Below are positions 1-11,416 of a stretch of DNA of 64,000 bases, in pieces. Under the pieces are notes generated by a model, which did not search any database, was not told where the DNA came from, and worked only from the letters and a program-made list of their open reading frames with translations. Origin of the DNA: Phragmites australis (taxonomy: Eukaryota > Streptophyta > Magnoliopsida > Poales > Poaceae); assembly GCF_958298935.1 (NCBI RefSeq), contig NC_084931.1, positions 13,171,334 to 13,235,333 of the forward strand. The letters run 5' to 3'. The translations under genes were made by a program, and so were the position numbers. The stretch's first letter is position 1. The number at the start of each line of letters is the position of its first letter.

Positions 1-1
1 T

Positions 2-178
2 GGTGTTAGGCAGCTTTGCAAGAACAATATTTGGAGCGACGTCGAGCACTACGTGGCACGCTGCACTACTTGCAATAAAGTTAAGTCTCGCTTGAACCCA
101 CATGGACTTTATATGCCTCTTCCTGTTCCTAGTGTGCCTTGGGAGGATATTTCTATGGATTTTGTTTTAGGATTGCTC
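2..178 (+). pseudogene. Ty3/gypsy integrase N-terminal fragment
   Basis: The translation shows the end of a retroviral-type integrase zinc finger (CTTCNK, the last two cysteines of HHCC) followed by the linker PHGLYMPLPVPSVPWEDISMDF, typical of plant Ty3/gypsy integrases just before the catalytic core. The coding sense stops at about position 178, where the sequence switches to the reverse complement of the next part of an integrase (182-271). The fragment runs off the left edge of the window. It is not a complete gene. Confidence 0.8.
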
Positions 179-181
179 AAA

Positions 182-271
182 TTTTGTCTCGCTTGTAGCA
201 TCATCACTCTTGTGACAAGGTATGAAATGTGCCATTTTTGAAAAATGATCCACAACGACAAATATACTATC
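182..271 (-). pseudogene. Ty3/gypsy integrase core fragment, inverted
   Basis: On the minus strand this short stretch encodes the start of a gypsy integrase catalytic core ([21 protein letters not shown]). It lies directly downstream of the reverse transcriptase fragment, so the RNase H domain and the integrase zinc finger are missing from this copy. Its end abuts the plus-strand integrase fragment at 2-178, giving a head-to-head junction inside the same domain. Confidence 0.75.
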
Positions 272-3192
272 GCTTTGATCGGCTATAGCTCAGCTGGCAA
301 ACTGGCCCATTCTTTGTCAACTCATTGAGTGGGGCAGCAATGGTGCTGAAATCTCTCACAAAACGCCGATAGAACCCTGCAAGGCTATGAAAGCTTCTCA
401 CCTGTGTGATAGTCCCAGGGGTCGGCCAGCTCTTGATGGCTTCAATTTTAGCTTCGTCCACTTCAATTCCCTGTGGAGTAACAACATAGCCAAGAAAAGC
501 AACTCTATTCGTGCAAAAGGTGCACTTGTCAAGGTTAGCAAACAAACGTGCCTCTCTCAAAGCAGTAAAAACAGCACGTAGATGATCAATGTGTTCTTCA
601 TGTGACTTGCTATAGATCAAAATATCATCAAAGTACACCACCACAAATCTTCCTATGAAAGCACGTAAAACCTCATTCATCAATCTCATGAAAGTGCTAG
701 GTGCATTAGTTAAACCAAAAGTTATCACTAACCACTCATATAGACCGAACTTAGTTTTGAAAGCAGTTTTCCATTCATCTCCCAATTTCATTCTTATTTG
801 GTGGTAACCACTACGCAAGTCAATCTTCGTGAAAATAATAGAACCACTCAACTCATCAAGCATGTCGTCTAGCCAAGGAATAGGGTGACGATACCTTATT
901 GTGATATTATTAATGGCTCTACAATTAACACACATGCGCCATATACCATCTTTCTTAGGAACCAAAAGAACAGGAACAGCACAAGGACTAAGGCTCTCTC
1001 GTACGTACCCACGGTCCAAAAGGTCTTGGACTTGTCGCTGAATTTCCTTAGTCTCCTCCGGATTGGTCCTATATGCAGCGCGGTTTGGCAATGTCGCTCC
1101 CGGGATCAAATCTATTTGGTGCTCTATCCCTCTCAATGGTGGCAGCCCCGGGGGTATCTCAGCTGGAAAGACATCCTTATACTCCTGCAAAAGGTTAGTG
1201 ACAGCAGCAGGCAAAGAGCTAGGTATATCATCAATTGAAAATAAAACCTCTTTGCATACGAAAGCATAGCACAAAGTATCATTATCTTGAATTTCAGCAA
1301 GGTCAGATTTAGTAGCAAGCATAACACCACCCTTTAACTTAATGCCTTCGGACCTAGGTGTGTTCTTCTCTTTCTTAGGTGGAAAAACAGATTGAGCTAC
1401 TTACTGATTTTCAGATTCCAAAACACGTTCTTTCTTTTCTTTTTCAGCTAAAGCTTTATCACATTGCACAATTTCAGCAGGTGTCAAAGGAAGCAAAGAG
1501 ATTTTTTTTCCCTTGTGCATGAGAGAGTATTTATTACTTCTACCATGGTGTGTAGCATCGGTATCAAATTCCCAAGGATGGCCTAACAAAAGTGAACATG
1601 TTTGCATAGGCACTACATCAAAATCAGTATAGTCATGGTAGGAACCAATAGAAAAATGTACTCTCGCAGATTGTGTTACCTTAACCTTACCGCTGTTATT
1701 GAACCACTGAATGTAGTATGGATGAGGATGTGCACATGTTAGCAAGGAAATATTCTTCACAAGATCGGAGCTCAAGAGGTTGTTGCAACTCCCGCCATCA
1801 ATTATGGTATGAACACGGGCATTTTTGACAATGAGGAATGTCTGGAATAGATTATGGCGTTGTAGCTGCTCTGCTTGCCCCATTTGAGAACTCAAAACTC
1901 GCTTCACAATGAAGGTGCGTGCTGCATAACTCTCCGTGGCAGCGGTACCATTAATCTCCTCCCCCTCACTATCCATGTCATGATCGGCTGCAAGATTAGC
2001 TTCAAATGCATATTCTTCCTCGACATCACTATGACTAACATATCCACCATCTGCTGTTGCGGAGTATGCTCGCTGGCTTGGGCAATCCTTCATGACGTGG
2101 CCAATACCTTGGCAGCGACGGCACACAATGCCCGTTGTACGACCCGTGGTAGCTGCACCTGAAGAAGAGCGTGGCATTAGATCCTGCGAAACAGTAGATT
2201 TACTCACCTCACGTGATGGTTATGGTGCTCCTGCTGAACGCGCCCGAGTGTTGGAGGAGGGGGCAGCAGATCGTGTAGATGTAGAAGGGAATGTTGTTGC
2301 TTGTCCCAAAATTGTTCCGCAATTTTTGCACCTGTTGTCGACCCTGCAGTTCTTTTTCTGCCAAGATAGCAAAATGGAACAACCTATTGGTAGTATTGTA
2401 ATCTTTATAATCAACAAGGTCCTGAATTTCACGTCTCAACCCGGAGTAAAAACGAATCATGGTATCCTCATCATCCTCTTGTATACTACAACGAAGCATA
2501 GCAATTTGAAGCTCTTGATAGTAATCATGCACAGATTTAGAACCTTGATTTAAGCACTGTAATTTTTTTTTCAATTCACGTGTATAATCAGGAGGAATAA
2601 ATCTATTGCGCATGGCACGCTTTAGTCTAGGCCATGATTCAGGTTCTAAGCCACTAGAAACTAGACCATTCCACCAAATAATAGCATAATTCGTGAACTC
2701 ACAAGTGGCTAGTCTAACTCTATGCATTTCAAGAACCATATGAGAACTATACTTTTGATCAACCGTCATTTCCCAATTCAAATAAGCATCAGCATCATAT
2801 GCACCATCAAAAGGAGGCATTGAAAACTTAATCTTAGAATAAGGATCATCGCGACCGTTGCGATTAACATTATTACCTCCATTACCTTGACGACGTTGTT
2901 GTTGGCCACGACGTAATTGTTCAGCATGAGGACGTTGCTTAGCACGTGCATCTTGCCCAACAAAAACCTCACCATCTTCTTGGTCACCATTATTAGTATC
3001 ATCATCATCATCATGTGAATGGTCATCATCCTATGATGACTGTCGCAACTCAAGGTCGTTGACTCGCGTGACGAGGTTAGCAATGCTTGTTCTAATGTCT
3101 GTCAATAGCCTAGTATGATCCTGCAAGGCTTTGTTGAGTTCTTCCTTGGACACACAATCCTTAAAATCCGACGGAGAGCCATCACCTGACAT
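267..3192 (-). pseudogene. Ty3/gypsy gag-protease-RT polyprotein, degenerate
   Basis: Read from 3192 downward. A gag start (MSGDGSPSDFKD) opens the frame; the capsid-like gag core lies at about 2820-2209. A CCHC zinc knuckle (CRRCQGIGHVMKDC) and an aspartic-protease site (IIDGGSCNN) follow at 2207-1401. A reverse transcriptase spans 1322-267, with PVLLVPKKDG, KIDLRSGYHQIR and the catalytic YFDD box at 624-635. The parts sit in different frames and are separated by stop codons, so no functional polyprotein is made. The RT sequence breaks off after FSTIAAPLNELTK and passes straight into an integrase fragment, showing an internal deletion of RNase H. I did not assign a named family. Confidence 0.9.
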
Positions 3193-4415
3193 GGTTAGTA
3201 GAAAACAAAGGACAACAAATATTATCCCTATCAACTACTAGGTTGTGGAAGGTGGAATCACACACACTCAAGCGTCTTACCACGCTCTTACAAATGTTCT
3301 TACCAACGCAGCAAGGAGGAACAACCGTGGAAGCGTGGGATGATTGCAAGAGTGAACCTGTTCGGATCAAAGGAGGTGGAACTTGGAAGGCACAATATGG
3401 TAGCAAGGATTTGCAATAACTGTAATCAGATGAGCAAAGCTAAATAAGTGTCCAAAGTATGAATCACAGTTGCTGGTCTATCACGTGTCCCTAGTCCTAG
3501 CACAACAGCTGAAACAAAGCTAAAAAGGATGATCAGAGAAAGACACAGCAAATAGCACAATGATCTGGGTGTTCTCTATGTGCTCCTCTTTTTTGTCTTT
3601 TAGCACTAGTAGGAATCACGAAATTTTTTTTTCGTATTTTTCTGATATTTTTTTCAGAACTAGGAGCACACAAGCAACAACCACAGAAATTTTCAGCTCA
3701 AACGGATGCAAGATGTGGCCTATAGAAAATCAAGCACGTTCTCTGAAAAGCGTGCAGAAACTTCGCGGCTCGAATACTCAATCTTCTGAGCCGAATTTGG
3801 GAAAAACTTTTTGGTGGAATCTGACGAAGCAGGGAGCAACGGATGTAACATTTTTTGTAGATGTCCGTGAAAAAAATTTTTGCCTGATTCCGAGTCCGTA
3901 TGAGAAAGTTATGGCCGTTTTACTGAACCCCTGTCAAGTTAGGGTTTTTTTTCAAGCAACTCTTGCAGAAATTGACCTCTTTAAGGTATTGCAAGCAATA
4001 GGATTGCGAGATGAACAAGGATGGCAGCAGTGGCAGGGCAATTGATACAAGGTGGCTTGCGACCTATCTAGGGTTGGCGTGGCGGAAAGTAACACAAGGC
4101 GGCTCGCGGTGGAAAATCGAGTAATGTGGTGGCTCGACTTGTTGGTGGGGATGGTGGCGATGGAATAGCGGCGTGATCAAAACAGCACGGAGCGTTGACT
4201 AAAAACCAAGAACACGACTCTAAAACCAGCAACAAGACTCGACCACGGACACAAACTCAACAACGCGCAACTGAAAACAAAAATTGCAAAGGCACAAAGG
4301 GTTCTAGGGCAGCGGAAATTGACGGAATATTTTTTGGCTTTTTCTGGACTCTAGGTAATGAAAAACAGACTAATCTAAAGGGGAAAACGAAATTACCTAA
4401 CGGGCAACCTGAAAA
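3193..4415 (-). other. Untranslated leader of the gypsy element
   Basis: This 1.2-kb stretch lies between the gag start and the primer binding site of the minus-strand gypsy element. I see no coding domain in it on either strand. Its AT-rich, stop-rich composition fits the long 5' leader of plant gypsy elements. Confidence 0.5.
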
Positions 4416-4425
4416 TCTGATACCA
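4416..4425 (-). other. tRNA-iMet-type primer binding site
   Basis: On the minus strand the sequence TGGTATCAGA matches the usual plant retrotransposon primer binding site complementary to the 3' end of initiator methionine tRNA (TGGTATCAGAGC). It lies two bases from the proposed LTR end (CTCATCA) and upstream of gag in the same orientation. Confidence 0.75.
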
Positions 4426-4427
4426 GT

Positions 4428-4909
4428 TGATGAGAAAAGTTGGCCTGATCTTAGATAGCGATAAGTCGGTGGGTGGAGAACTCGACGTTGATGATCCAAA
4501 GGCTTCAACCCGAATAGATCGTCTCCCTTGCAATCACTACACCACAGCTCCGATGGTTATCAACCGTGTCACGCGGTTGACCTCGCCAAGAAGGCTCAAT
4601 CCCTGCAAGCGTACCGAGAACACAAGCAAGAACGTAGAAGATGCAATCTGAAATATTGCGAATTGAATTCAAGCACTCGAAGTCGGGGTTCCACAAACAC
4701 TTACAGCGGCCTAGTCGGTCCGGAACAAGAGCGAAAATCTCACAACTGTGTGTAGATCAATATCTAAGCAAAACCCAACCCTAATTAGGGTGGCGGCTAC
4801 TGTATATAAAAGGCTAGGGTCGGCCAAGGACCCCTGGATGCATCCCTAATGGACTCCAACACGATACACGGCCCAACGGCCCAAAAGATGGTGGCACAGC
4901 ACCCTGACA
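4428..4909 (-). repeat. Probable LTR of the gypsy element
   Basis: On the minus strand this segment would start TGTCAGGG and end CTCATCA immediately before the primer binding site, giving TG...CA ends. A TATA-like sequence (CTTTTATATACAG) lies near 4797-4812 in the same sense. The end next to the PBS is well supported. The far end at 4909 is a guess, because no second copy is present and no clear polypurine tract precedes it. Confidence 0.5.
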
Positions 4910-5060
4910 GATTCTGGATGTCCACTTGTTTTGACGATTCCTGTTTACTCAGAAAGAATTTGGATATGGGACCAGTCCCGTTGGAACGCTTATCTCCTTA
5001 GCTTTCCAACCATGTGTAGAATGTCGAAAACGGAGTCCGTATACGTCCTGGGCGATGATT

Positions 5061-5342
5061 TTAGTGCAGGCTGGTCCTGGACTCCGAAACGGACTCGAAC
5101 TTGATTGGACCTCCACCTTGGCTTGGGCGCCCTTGCTGTTCTTCTCCCGTGTTCCTAAGTAACAATACATCACAATTATTCAGTAGCATCCCATCCTCAT
5201 CAAAATATAAAGGAACACTAAGGAACGAGCTCACCTCATGATTTAGTTGACGTGCACGAGCTCGTGTCAATGGACCTATTGTTGGAGGAATACTCGGTGT
5301 GTGTGTATCCGAAAGAGTGATGTCCTCATCAATACTCACCAC
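5061..5342 (-). pseudogene. C-terminal tail of a gypsy polyprotein
   Basis: The minus-strand translation contains TIGPLTRARARQLNHEVSSF, a motif I recognise from the C-terminal end of plant gypsy polyproteins downstream of integrase. It ends at a stop codon at 5061. Relative to transcription of the neighbouring element it lies upstream of the LTR, not downstream of pol. It therefore belongs to another unit, or to the same element in permuted order. Confidence 0.6.
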
Positions 5343-5931
5343 TCATACAACCATCATCAATCCATATCCAACATTGTTATCATTATGAAAGTAAATAACG
5401 CCTATGCTCACGAATGATGAAACAATTCACCGCTCGACTTCTACCGAATGACATATGCATTGCTAAGCATTTCGATTTAAATTGTATCTAGACACCAACA
5501 ACATACTCAAGGCGACAAGGAAAGGATGAATGACAATTCAAGGTAGAAGTAAATGCATTCAACATTGGATCTACCCACTTGTACCCGATCTCAACTCAAC
5601 ACATGCAAACAAACATAAGCATAGATTATCAATTTTAGACTTCATTCAACTGAACAAAGGTGCAATATGTTTAGTTGCTTGCCTTGCTGCTAAGGTGGTT
5701 GTCTATAGTTACCCACGCAACAATCGCAGAAATACAAAAGATTGGAGTCATCTTCGACCAGAATCGTCTCCCACTCTGGCTCCTTGTTCCCTAAACAAGA
5801 ACGCGTGCAATGATGAGCATTAATGAATGGAACAAGGTATGCCACAATGCTTAACAACATGCTAGAAGTATAAGACATGTGAATCAATGCAACACTAAAT
5901 GATCTAAACAAAATCTGGAAATTAACAGTCA

Positions 5932-6305
5932 TCTGGAGTATCCGGGTTGGTTCAGAGTATCCGGGTTCGAACCCTCCGGGTGAACCTCTGGAAGAGGCGC
6001 TCAGTTACTGCCTTTTGCTTGTTTGACCCGGAGTATCCGGGCGAATCCGGAATATTCGGGTTTTAGAGCCTCCGGGCCATCCTCCGGTGAAGGTGCTCGA
6101 TTAGCCACTATTCTAACTTAACCCAGAACCTCCGGGCCAGTCTGAACTATCCGAGATATGCCGGACACTTCGGGTGAGGCTCCGAGAGAGGCTCTCGGCT
6201 AAACCCATCTTGCACTCTAAACCCTAACCAATTTTAAACACAATTCAACGAACGATTTCTGCTGAACCCGGAGTATCCGGGTGAGGCCGGAATATCCGGG
6301 TTAGC
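5932..6305. repeat. Array of palindromic CCGGA-nnn-TCCGG motifs
   Basis: Several copies and variants of CCCGGAGTATCCGGG, a dyad with a 3-base centre, are scattered here (near 5938, 5958, 6028, 6050 and 6268), together with half-sites such as CCTCCGGG. The cluster lies inside the truncated LTR and no open frame explains it. Confidence 0.6.
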
Positions 6306-6869
6306 CCAGAAAACTGCTCTCGAGTGGATTTTTGGTCGATTTGAGTTACAATCTTTTCCATACCTAAAGGGAACATGTTAGGGACAGTCCAAGGGTCCTG
6401 GAACTTACTCATCAACTAGCAATAGGACTCTAAAGCTCATATTTGTCCAAAACCTCTTTTTTGCTCACAACGCTCAAGAACTTCAAGAACTACTCGATTC
6501 CTCCACAAAAACAAAAATGGATTGGATAGATGAGTAGCTCATGAGCTAGAGAATGCAATGGTACCACATGCATACCTTGACCTTGCTCCTAGAGAGAGAA
6601 ATCCAAGGGAGAGTGAGAGAGCTTGAGAGGGGAGTGAGTGGGGGCAGCAGCTGCAGCTATTGTGTGCTGCATGGTGGGGACGTGGGGAGTGAGGGAGGAG
6701 AGAGAGAGAGGGTAGGTGGGGCTGCCCACTTGAGTGGTTGGGATGGTGGGGCCACTTGTGGGGCCCACAGGTTAGAGAAAAGAGGTATTTCCAATGCGAT
6801 TTCTATTCTTTTCTCTCCCAATTTTCTTTCTCTTATCAAAATGATTTTAAATGAATTGCTTTATAGTTA

Positions 6870-7069
6870 GGGCCTGTTTGTTTCCCCTGCAGATTGTGAG
6901 AATCTGGAATCTGGATTGTAGATTGTAAAAGCTACTCTGAGGTGGATTGTGGATTGTGCCACAATCCAGGTCTAGATTACTGCAATCTGCTTCTAAAATC
7001 CGTCCATTTGTTTGCATAATCCGATTGTGGAACACAATCTAGAATCCAGAATCCGAAACAAATAGGCCC
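6870..7069. mobile_element. Tourist-type MITE (PIF/Harbinger)
   Basis: The 200-bp unit starts GGGCCTGTTTGTTTC and ends GAAACAAATAGGCCC. These are inverted repeats typical of grass Tourist elements. It is flanked on both sides by TTA (6867-6869 and 7070-7072), the expected target duplication. There is no coding capacity. It sits inside the truncated LTR, so it inserted after that LTR. Confidence 0.92.
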
Positions 7070-7158
7070 TTACAAAGCAAAATCATGCAAAATTAAACAT
7101 AATGCTTTAGAAGCATATTTATGCTTAATTATGCAATTACGGATTTTGGAACGTGACA

Positions 7159-9866
7159 GGCAGAGGATTAAAAGTTATCCAAAGAAGGCCACGAGAATCC
7201 TTGGCTCTAATTCTCAGGACAATCGCAGTCATATTTGCGTGCAAGGGGTGAGCTGTCCGAGAGCGGGGAAATCACATTGAAAAACACCAAAAACCCCAGA
7301 CAGTCGCAGAAAAAGTAAAAGAAAAGGCAGCCGAAGCCAGCCAAAGTTCTTTAACTGGGGTCAGGGAACACGATGTTCTCTCAGCGGCACTAGGAAACCC
7401 GGAGCACCCGGGTCAAGTGCGAGGTGTGTCAAGTTCCCAAGGCTAGAAATAAGCTTTCCCGAAGACCTCAGGATGTACAAGAAGAGCAAGAGGCCTACAG
7501 TGGATGTGGATGCATTGATACAGACATTGACACAGGATATCACAGCAACTTGCAACAAAGAGAATAAATATTTTCATCCCAGTGGAAGCTAGCCCGGAGC
7601 TACAGGGAAGAGTAGCTGTGCCTCCAAGGAGGTCGATTAACAAGTAGTTGCTACCGTCACTGAGCCAGATACAATTGACCTGCTAGAAGGGCCCATGCCC
7701 TGCAGCCTTGTAATCAGGCCTGGCGGGTATCACATCGAGGTTGCAAGGGGTCAAGTGCTTCCAGGCGTTCGCATCTTACATACGGTCTTGATACGTATAG
7801 GCTATTCTGTGGTTACGGTGGACTGGTACATAGCAATACCACCAATCACGTGTTGGAGCTCCCCCCCCCCCCCCAATGATGAAGTCACAACTCTGGGAGA
7901 AGCTCTTCGTGAAAGGATCTAGTGAAAGAGGGGTGACTGGCCCCAGAACCGGCAGTGAAGGTTGTATCACTGCTGGCTCAAGACTTCAGCCAGCAATGAT
8001 TCCAGGGGCATCACTGTCGGCTAGTGGTTTCAATTGACAGTGTTGCCATTTTTCAGAAAATGAAAAAGAAAAGAAAAATCCACCTAAAATTACCTCGAGA
8101 CCACACACGAGCACTTGGTAGACCATGCACATCCGCTCGGTCGACCACCCGAAACGACCACGAGACCATGCACGAGCATTTGGTCAACCATGAACTTAAC
8201 GCGATTTCTTGTTCAACATACGCACATGTGTGGTTCATGGCACTCAAACCTGGGACTTCTTAGCTTGCACAATCCGTCCATACCATCCCACCATAGAGGT
8301 GCTAGTGATGATAATAGAATATGCTTTCCTTTTGATCCTTATTTCTAGAAAATTGTTACGATTATTTGGGCATCTATATGGCTTTAAATGAAAAAATTAT
8401 CAAATACAAAGTTGTACATATTGTCAAGTTCTATAATATTTATACAAAGTTTGTCTTCATCCGACTTTGTATGAAAAAGTTTGTGTCCAATCCGTATAGT
8501 ATTCAGTAAAACAGTCATAACTTTTGCATACGGAGCCAGATTTCGATGTTCGGCCTCTACTTTCAAGCTAACAAGGAGGCGCATCTGAAAAAATACATGT
8601 GTGTACACTTGTACCTTTCTTGACCTAAAAAAAGCTCGGAAGACCCTTGATAGGACCCTCTAAAGTTTTTGATCAAAAATTGAATTTCTCCAATTTGCCT
8701 GAGAATGTTTGGAGACATAGTGCTACATTTGAAAGTTAGTGCTATGTAGATGCTTCATCAATCTGAGTTACCAAACTGATGATAAAAATCTTTGAATTTT
8801 CCATTTTCAACTTTTTAGCTGAATGTGTGGTTTTTTCAATCATTCCTACTAATTTTACAGTAGATCCAACAATTTTGTTTGTAGTCAAGTCTATGGTTTC
8901 CTTTGACGGTCTTTAGACATTTATTTGTGAGTAAATTTCATAGACCCACCAATACTTTGGGAAAACTATCACAGACCCACCAACTTTGGTGTCCATTTCG
9001 GAGACCCACCATTAAAAATTTATTCCCTATTTTTGGGAATTTATTTGAGGAATTAAAAATTACTAGAAGTTATAAAAGTAGGTTGTTTTGGAGAATTTTA
9101 ATTAAATATTGGCTTAGGCTTTTTGATCAAACCAAACAAAATAGGTTGATAGTGAGCTCTAATTTTCTCATAAAAATGTTTAGAATTTTTAGACTACTCT
9201 TATACTCTTATATAAAATCAAAAGTTAAATAAAAAAATAAGCACACTCGTAACATGAGCACGTACACACAAGCACGGCTGACCATGCTTGTTTGTGCTTG
9301 TGCTCGTTCGTGTACCGACCATGGCTGACCACGACATGAACGAGTCTGAACACAAATGAGTGTTGTTAGCCTTGCTCATGTGTACGTTCTCGTGTGTACA
9401 TACATCTATATGGCTTTAAATAAAAAAGTGATCAACTAAAAAGTTATAGATCTCATCGAGAGCTATAATTTTCATATAATGTTTGTTGTCATCGGACTTC
9501 GTATGAAAAAGTTATGATTTTTTAAGATGAGATGTCATCCATTATCACTGTCAGTTCATAACACGAATCAAAAATGATACTTAGACGCACTATTACTATC
9601 AGTTCATGGCTATAGCCGACAGTGATTTGTTAAGTTTCACTGTCGGTCCTTCTCACTGCCGGTTCATAAGAAGGACTGACAGTGATACTACTATTGTAGG
9701 TTAATGGCTAGAATCGGCAGTGATAGTTAATTATCATTGCCGGTTCTTTTTGGATGATCTTTTAGTGCTGATCCTTAATACGGACTGGCAGTAATACTCC
9801 ATCACTGTTGGCTCGTAAGGTACCGGCAATGATGGGTGGCATATATAGAGGTTTTTGTAGTAGTAG
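7159..9866 (+). mobile_element. CACTA transposon remnant with right end
   Basis: The region holds a fragment of a CACTA second gene (7390-7935), followed by degenerate subterminal motifs of the type ATCACTGCCGGTTC (about 7960-8030 and 9530-9840). It ends at 9851-9866 with GTTTTTGTAGTAGTAG, close to the complement of a CACTACTACAAAAAC terminus. No left TIR was found and no target duplication could be confirmed. The stretch 8380-9510 has no coding sequence I can support. A run of 16 C lies at 7861-7876. Confidence 0.5.
7390..7935 (+). pseudogene. CACTA second-gene (TNPA-like) fragment
   Basis: Broken frames read ...VARGQVLPGVRILHTV... and, near the end, NDEVTTLGEALRE. This matches the layout of the middle part of the second gene in the CACTA at 12540-23999 (VAMGQVDQCVEGALLNDLTI, then GYAKVHMDSM). 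In grass CACTA proteins a segment like DEVTTLGEAL precedes a WP-containing motif. Frame changes, stops and the poly-C run show that it is decayed. An earlier stretch (about 7440-7600) may belong to the same protein, but I cannot prove it. Confidence 0.5.
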
Positions 9867-10420
9867 CAGGGCATAAGAGCATACATGATCCAAGAAAGAT
9901 AATTTTGGTGAAGTTATTAACAGAAGTGCTTATTCATAATCTAAAAGTGATATACTCAACCTTGTGACCTCTGAGACGTCTTAAATTCAGTTCTTAGAAC
10001 CAATAGTGTTATACAACAACCTCTAAATAATGGAAGAGCCTGATACTATATACCCAACAAGTGCTATAAGAAGCCTAATCCCCTATCCACCACTTTTTGG
10101 AGGAACCTATATAATGGGTGGTGACAAACACTAGCAGACACAAAAAGTGCATGATACCCGCAATGTTTAATGTGCAACTACACAACATGCTTTGATGGCT
10201 TAACTACTTATCCTTCTTAGGATGTCACTGCAAACAAGTTTGAATATCGCTAGTTGGCCACATATTTATGAATCTTCTGATGATTGTTGGTAGATTAGAA
10301 GGTTATGTTGTGAATAAAATTGCATTAGCAGAGACTTGGAGTTTATTGTCAAATATTTCATAACTAAAACAAATAGTGCATCGCAAAAAGAAAATGGAAA
10401 GTCCGAAGCTGAAGCATTAC
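9867..10420. other. No recognised feature
   Basis: AT-rich sequence with no open frame, repeat or structural motif that I can support on either strand. Confidence 0.5.
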
Positions 10421-10489
10421 CTTTTTGATGGAATGTAACTCGCGTTCAAAAGGCTCTAGGAACTTCATATCTGTATCAAGGGGCCAAAC
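10421..10489 (-). other. Possible isolated exon (23 codons)
   Basis: On the minus strand a 69-base open segment is flanked by an acceptor-like TTTATGCAG and a donor-like GTAATG. It would encode a peptide beginning VWPLDTDMKFLEPFE. I do not recognise it. It does not look like the next Argonaute exon, although it lies downstream of the Argonaute pseudogene on the same strand. It could be a chance open stretch. Confidence 0.25.
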
Positions 10490-10858
10490 CTGCATAAAAG
10501 CAGTTGCACAACCCTAAAGAAACCAACTGAAAGGAGAAAAAAGTGTCATGAGACTTCACAGGGAAGGAATGTACATGTGGCATGCACTCCTAGGTTGAGA
10601 TAAGAAACACTCATTGGATCATCCTCTTCTCAAATAGAATACTTTCTTCGCATGGCAATGCTTTGTTCAATCCGAGAGGAAAATGGATCTATCATAAATC
10701 AACTCAAGAAGATTTATCGGTTATTTCGGCAACTCTTCTTAAGTAGAGTACTTGGGATTTAGAAAGCAAGAAAACTATGATCAGATAGATATATATACGC
10801 TAATAGATCTATCACTATCACATTTTCGAACATGTGCTTGAGTACATGGATGCATTAC

Positions 10859-11385
10859 CTAGCACTTGGGCATTCCCTCATAGCCATATCAAGAGCTCGG
10901 ATGGTGTCATGTGGCGGTTCCCTCGCTCTGTCAGCCAAGACTGCTTAAGGCTATACATATCTATTTTTGTAGCTTCCTTGATAGTCACCATGTACTCTTT
11001 TCCCCTACAGGACTCAATCAATGCAGCATAAACCCATAAGATACAAAAAGAAACATGCATGAACTGCAGAAAAACATTATACCTCTGGTTTGGTCTCTCA
11101 GGATTTGTTAGTTTGAGAACAAATTGTTTCTCTTTGAATGGCAGTGGATCAGCTGTGAACCAGCCCTTTCTTCCATCCTGAACAGGCAGTCACTTGTTCA
11201 AATATTGTTTGTGCAATTTAACAAGCTCGTTAACTATCCATCTGTTCCTTTCCCGTGAATTCGATTCAGGAGTGATGGCCATCTGTAGAAAAAAAGGATA
11301 CCAATTGCACCAAGAAGTAAGAAGCAAGATGAATATACATCACTACGCTATTGGTAATGATGCAACTAACTCTTAACTAGTTTTG

Positions 11386-11416
<31 letters not shown>

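Larger units (their letters stand above)
5343..7158 (-). mobile_element. Truncated LTR related to the LTR at 50551-54128
   Basis: The plus-strand text at about 5440-5850 aligns by eye with about 51850-52240: both contain a CTAAGCATTTCGA block, an ACTCAACACATGCAAACA block and a short minus-strand frame starting AHHCT. The right end, read on the minus strand, starts TGTCACGTTCC, a common plant LTR start. The left part is missing: position 5343 corresponds to roughly 1.2 kb into the full LTR. A Tourist MITE (6870-7069) is inserted in it. No matching partner LTR of this subfamily was seen. Confidence 0.6.

Noticed and set aside
8024..8391. Overlapping short frames at 8024-8391
   Set aside because: They sit in a decayed CACTA interior and show no protein similarity I can recognise.
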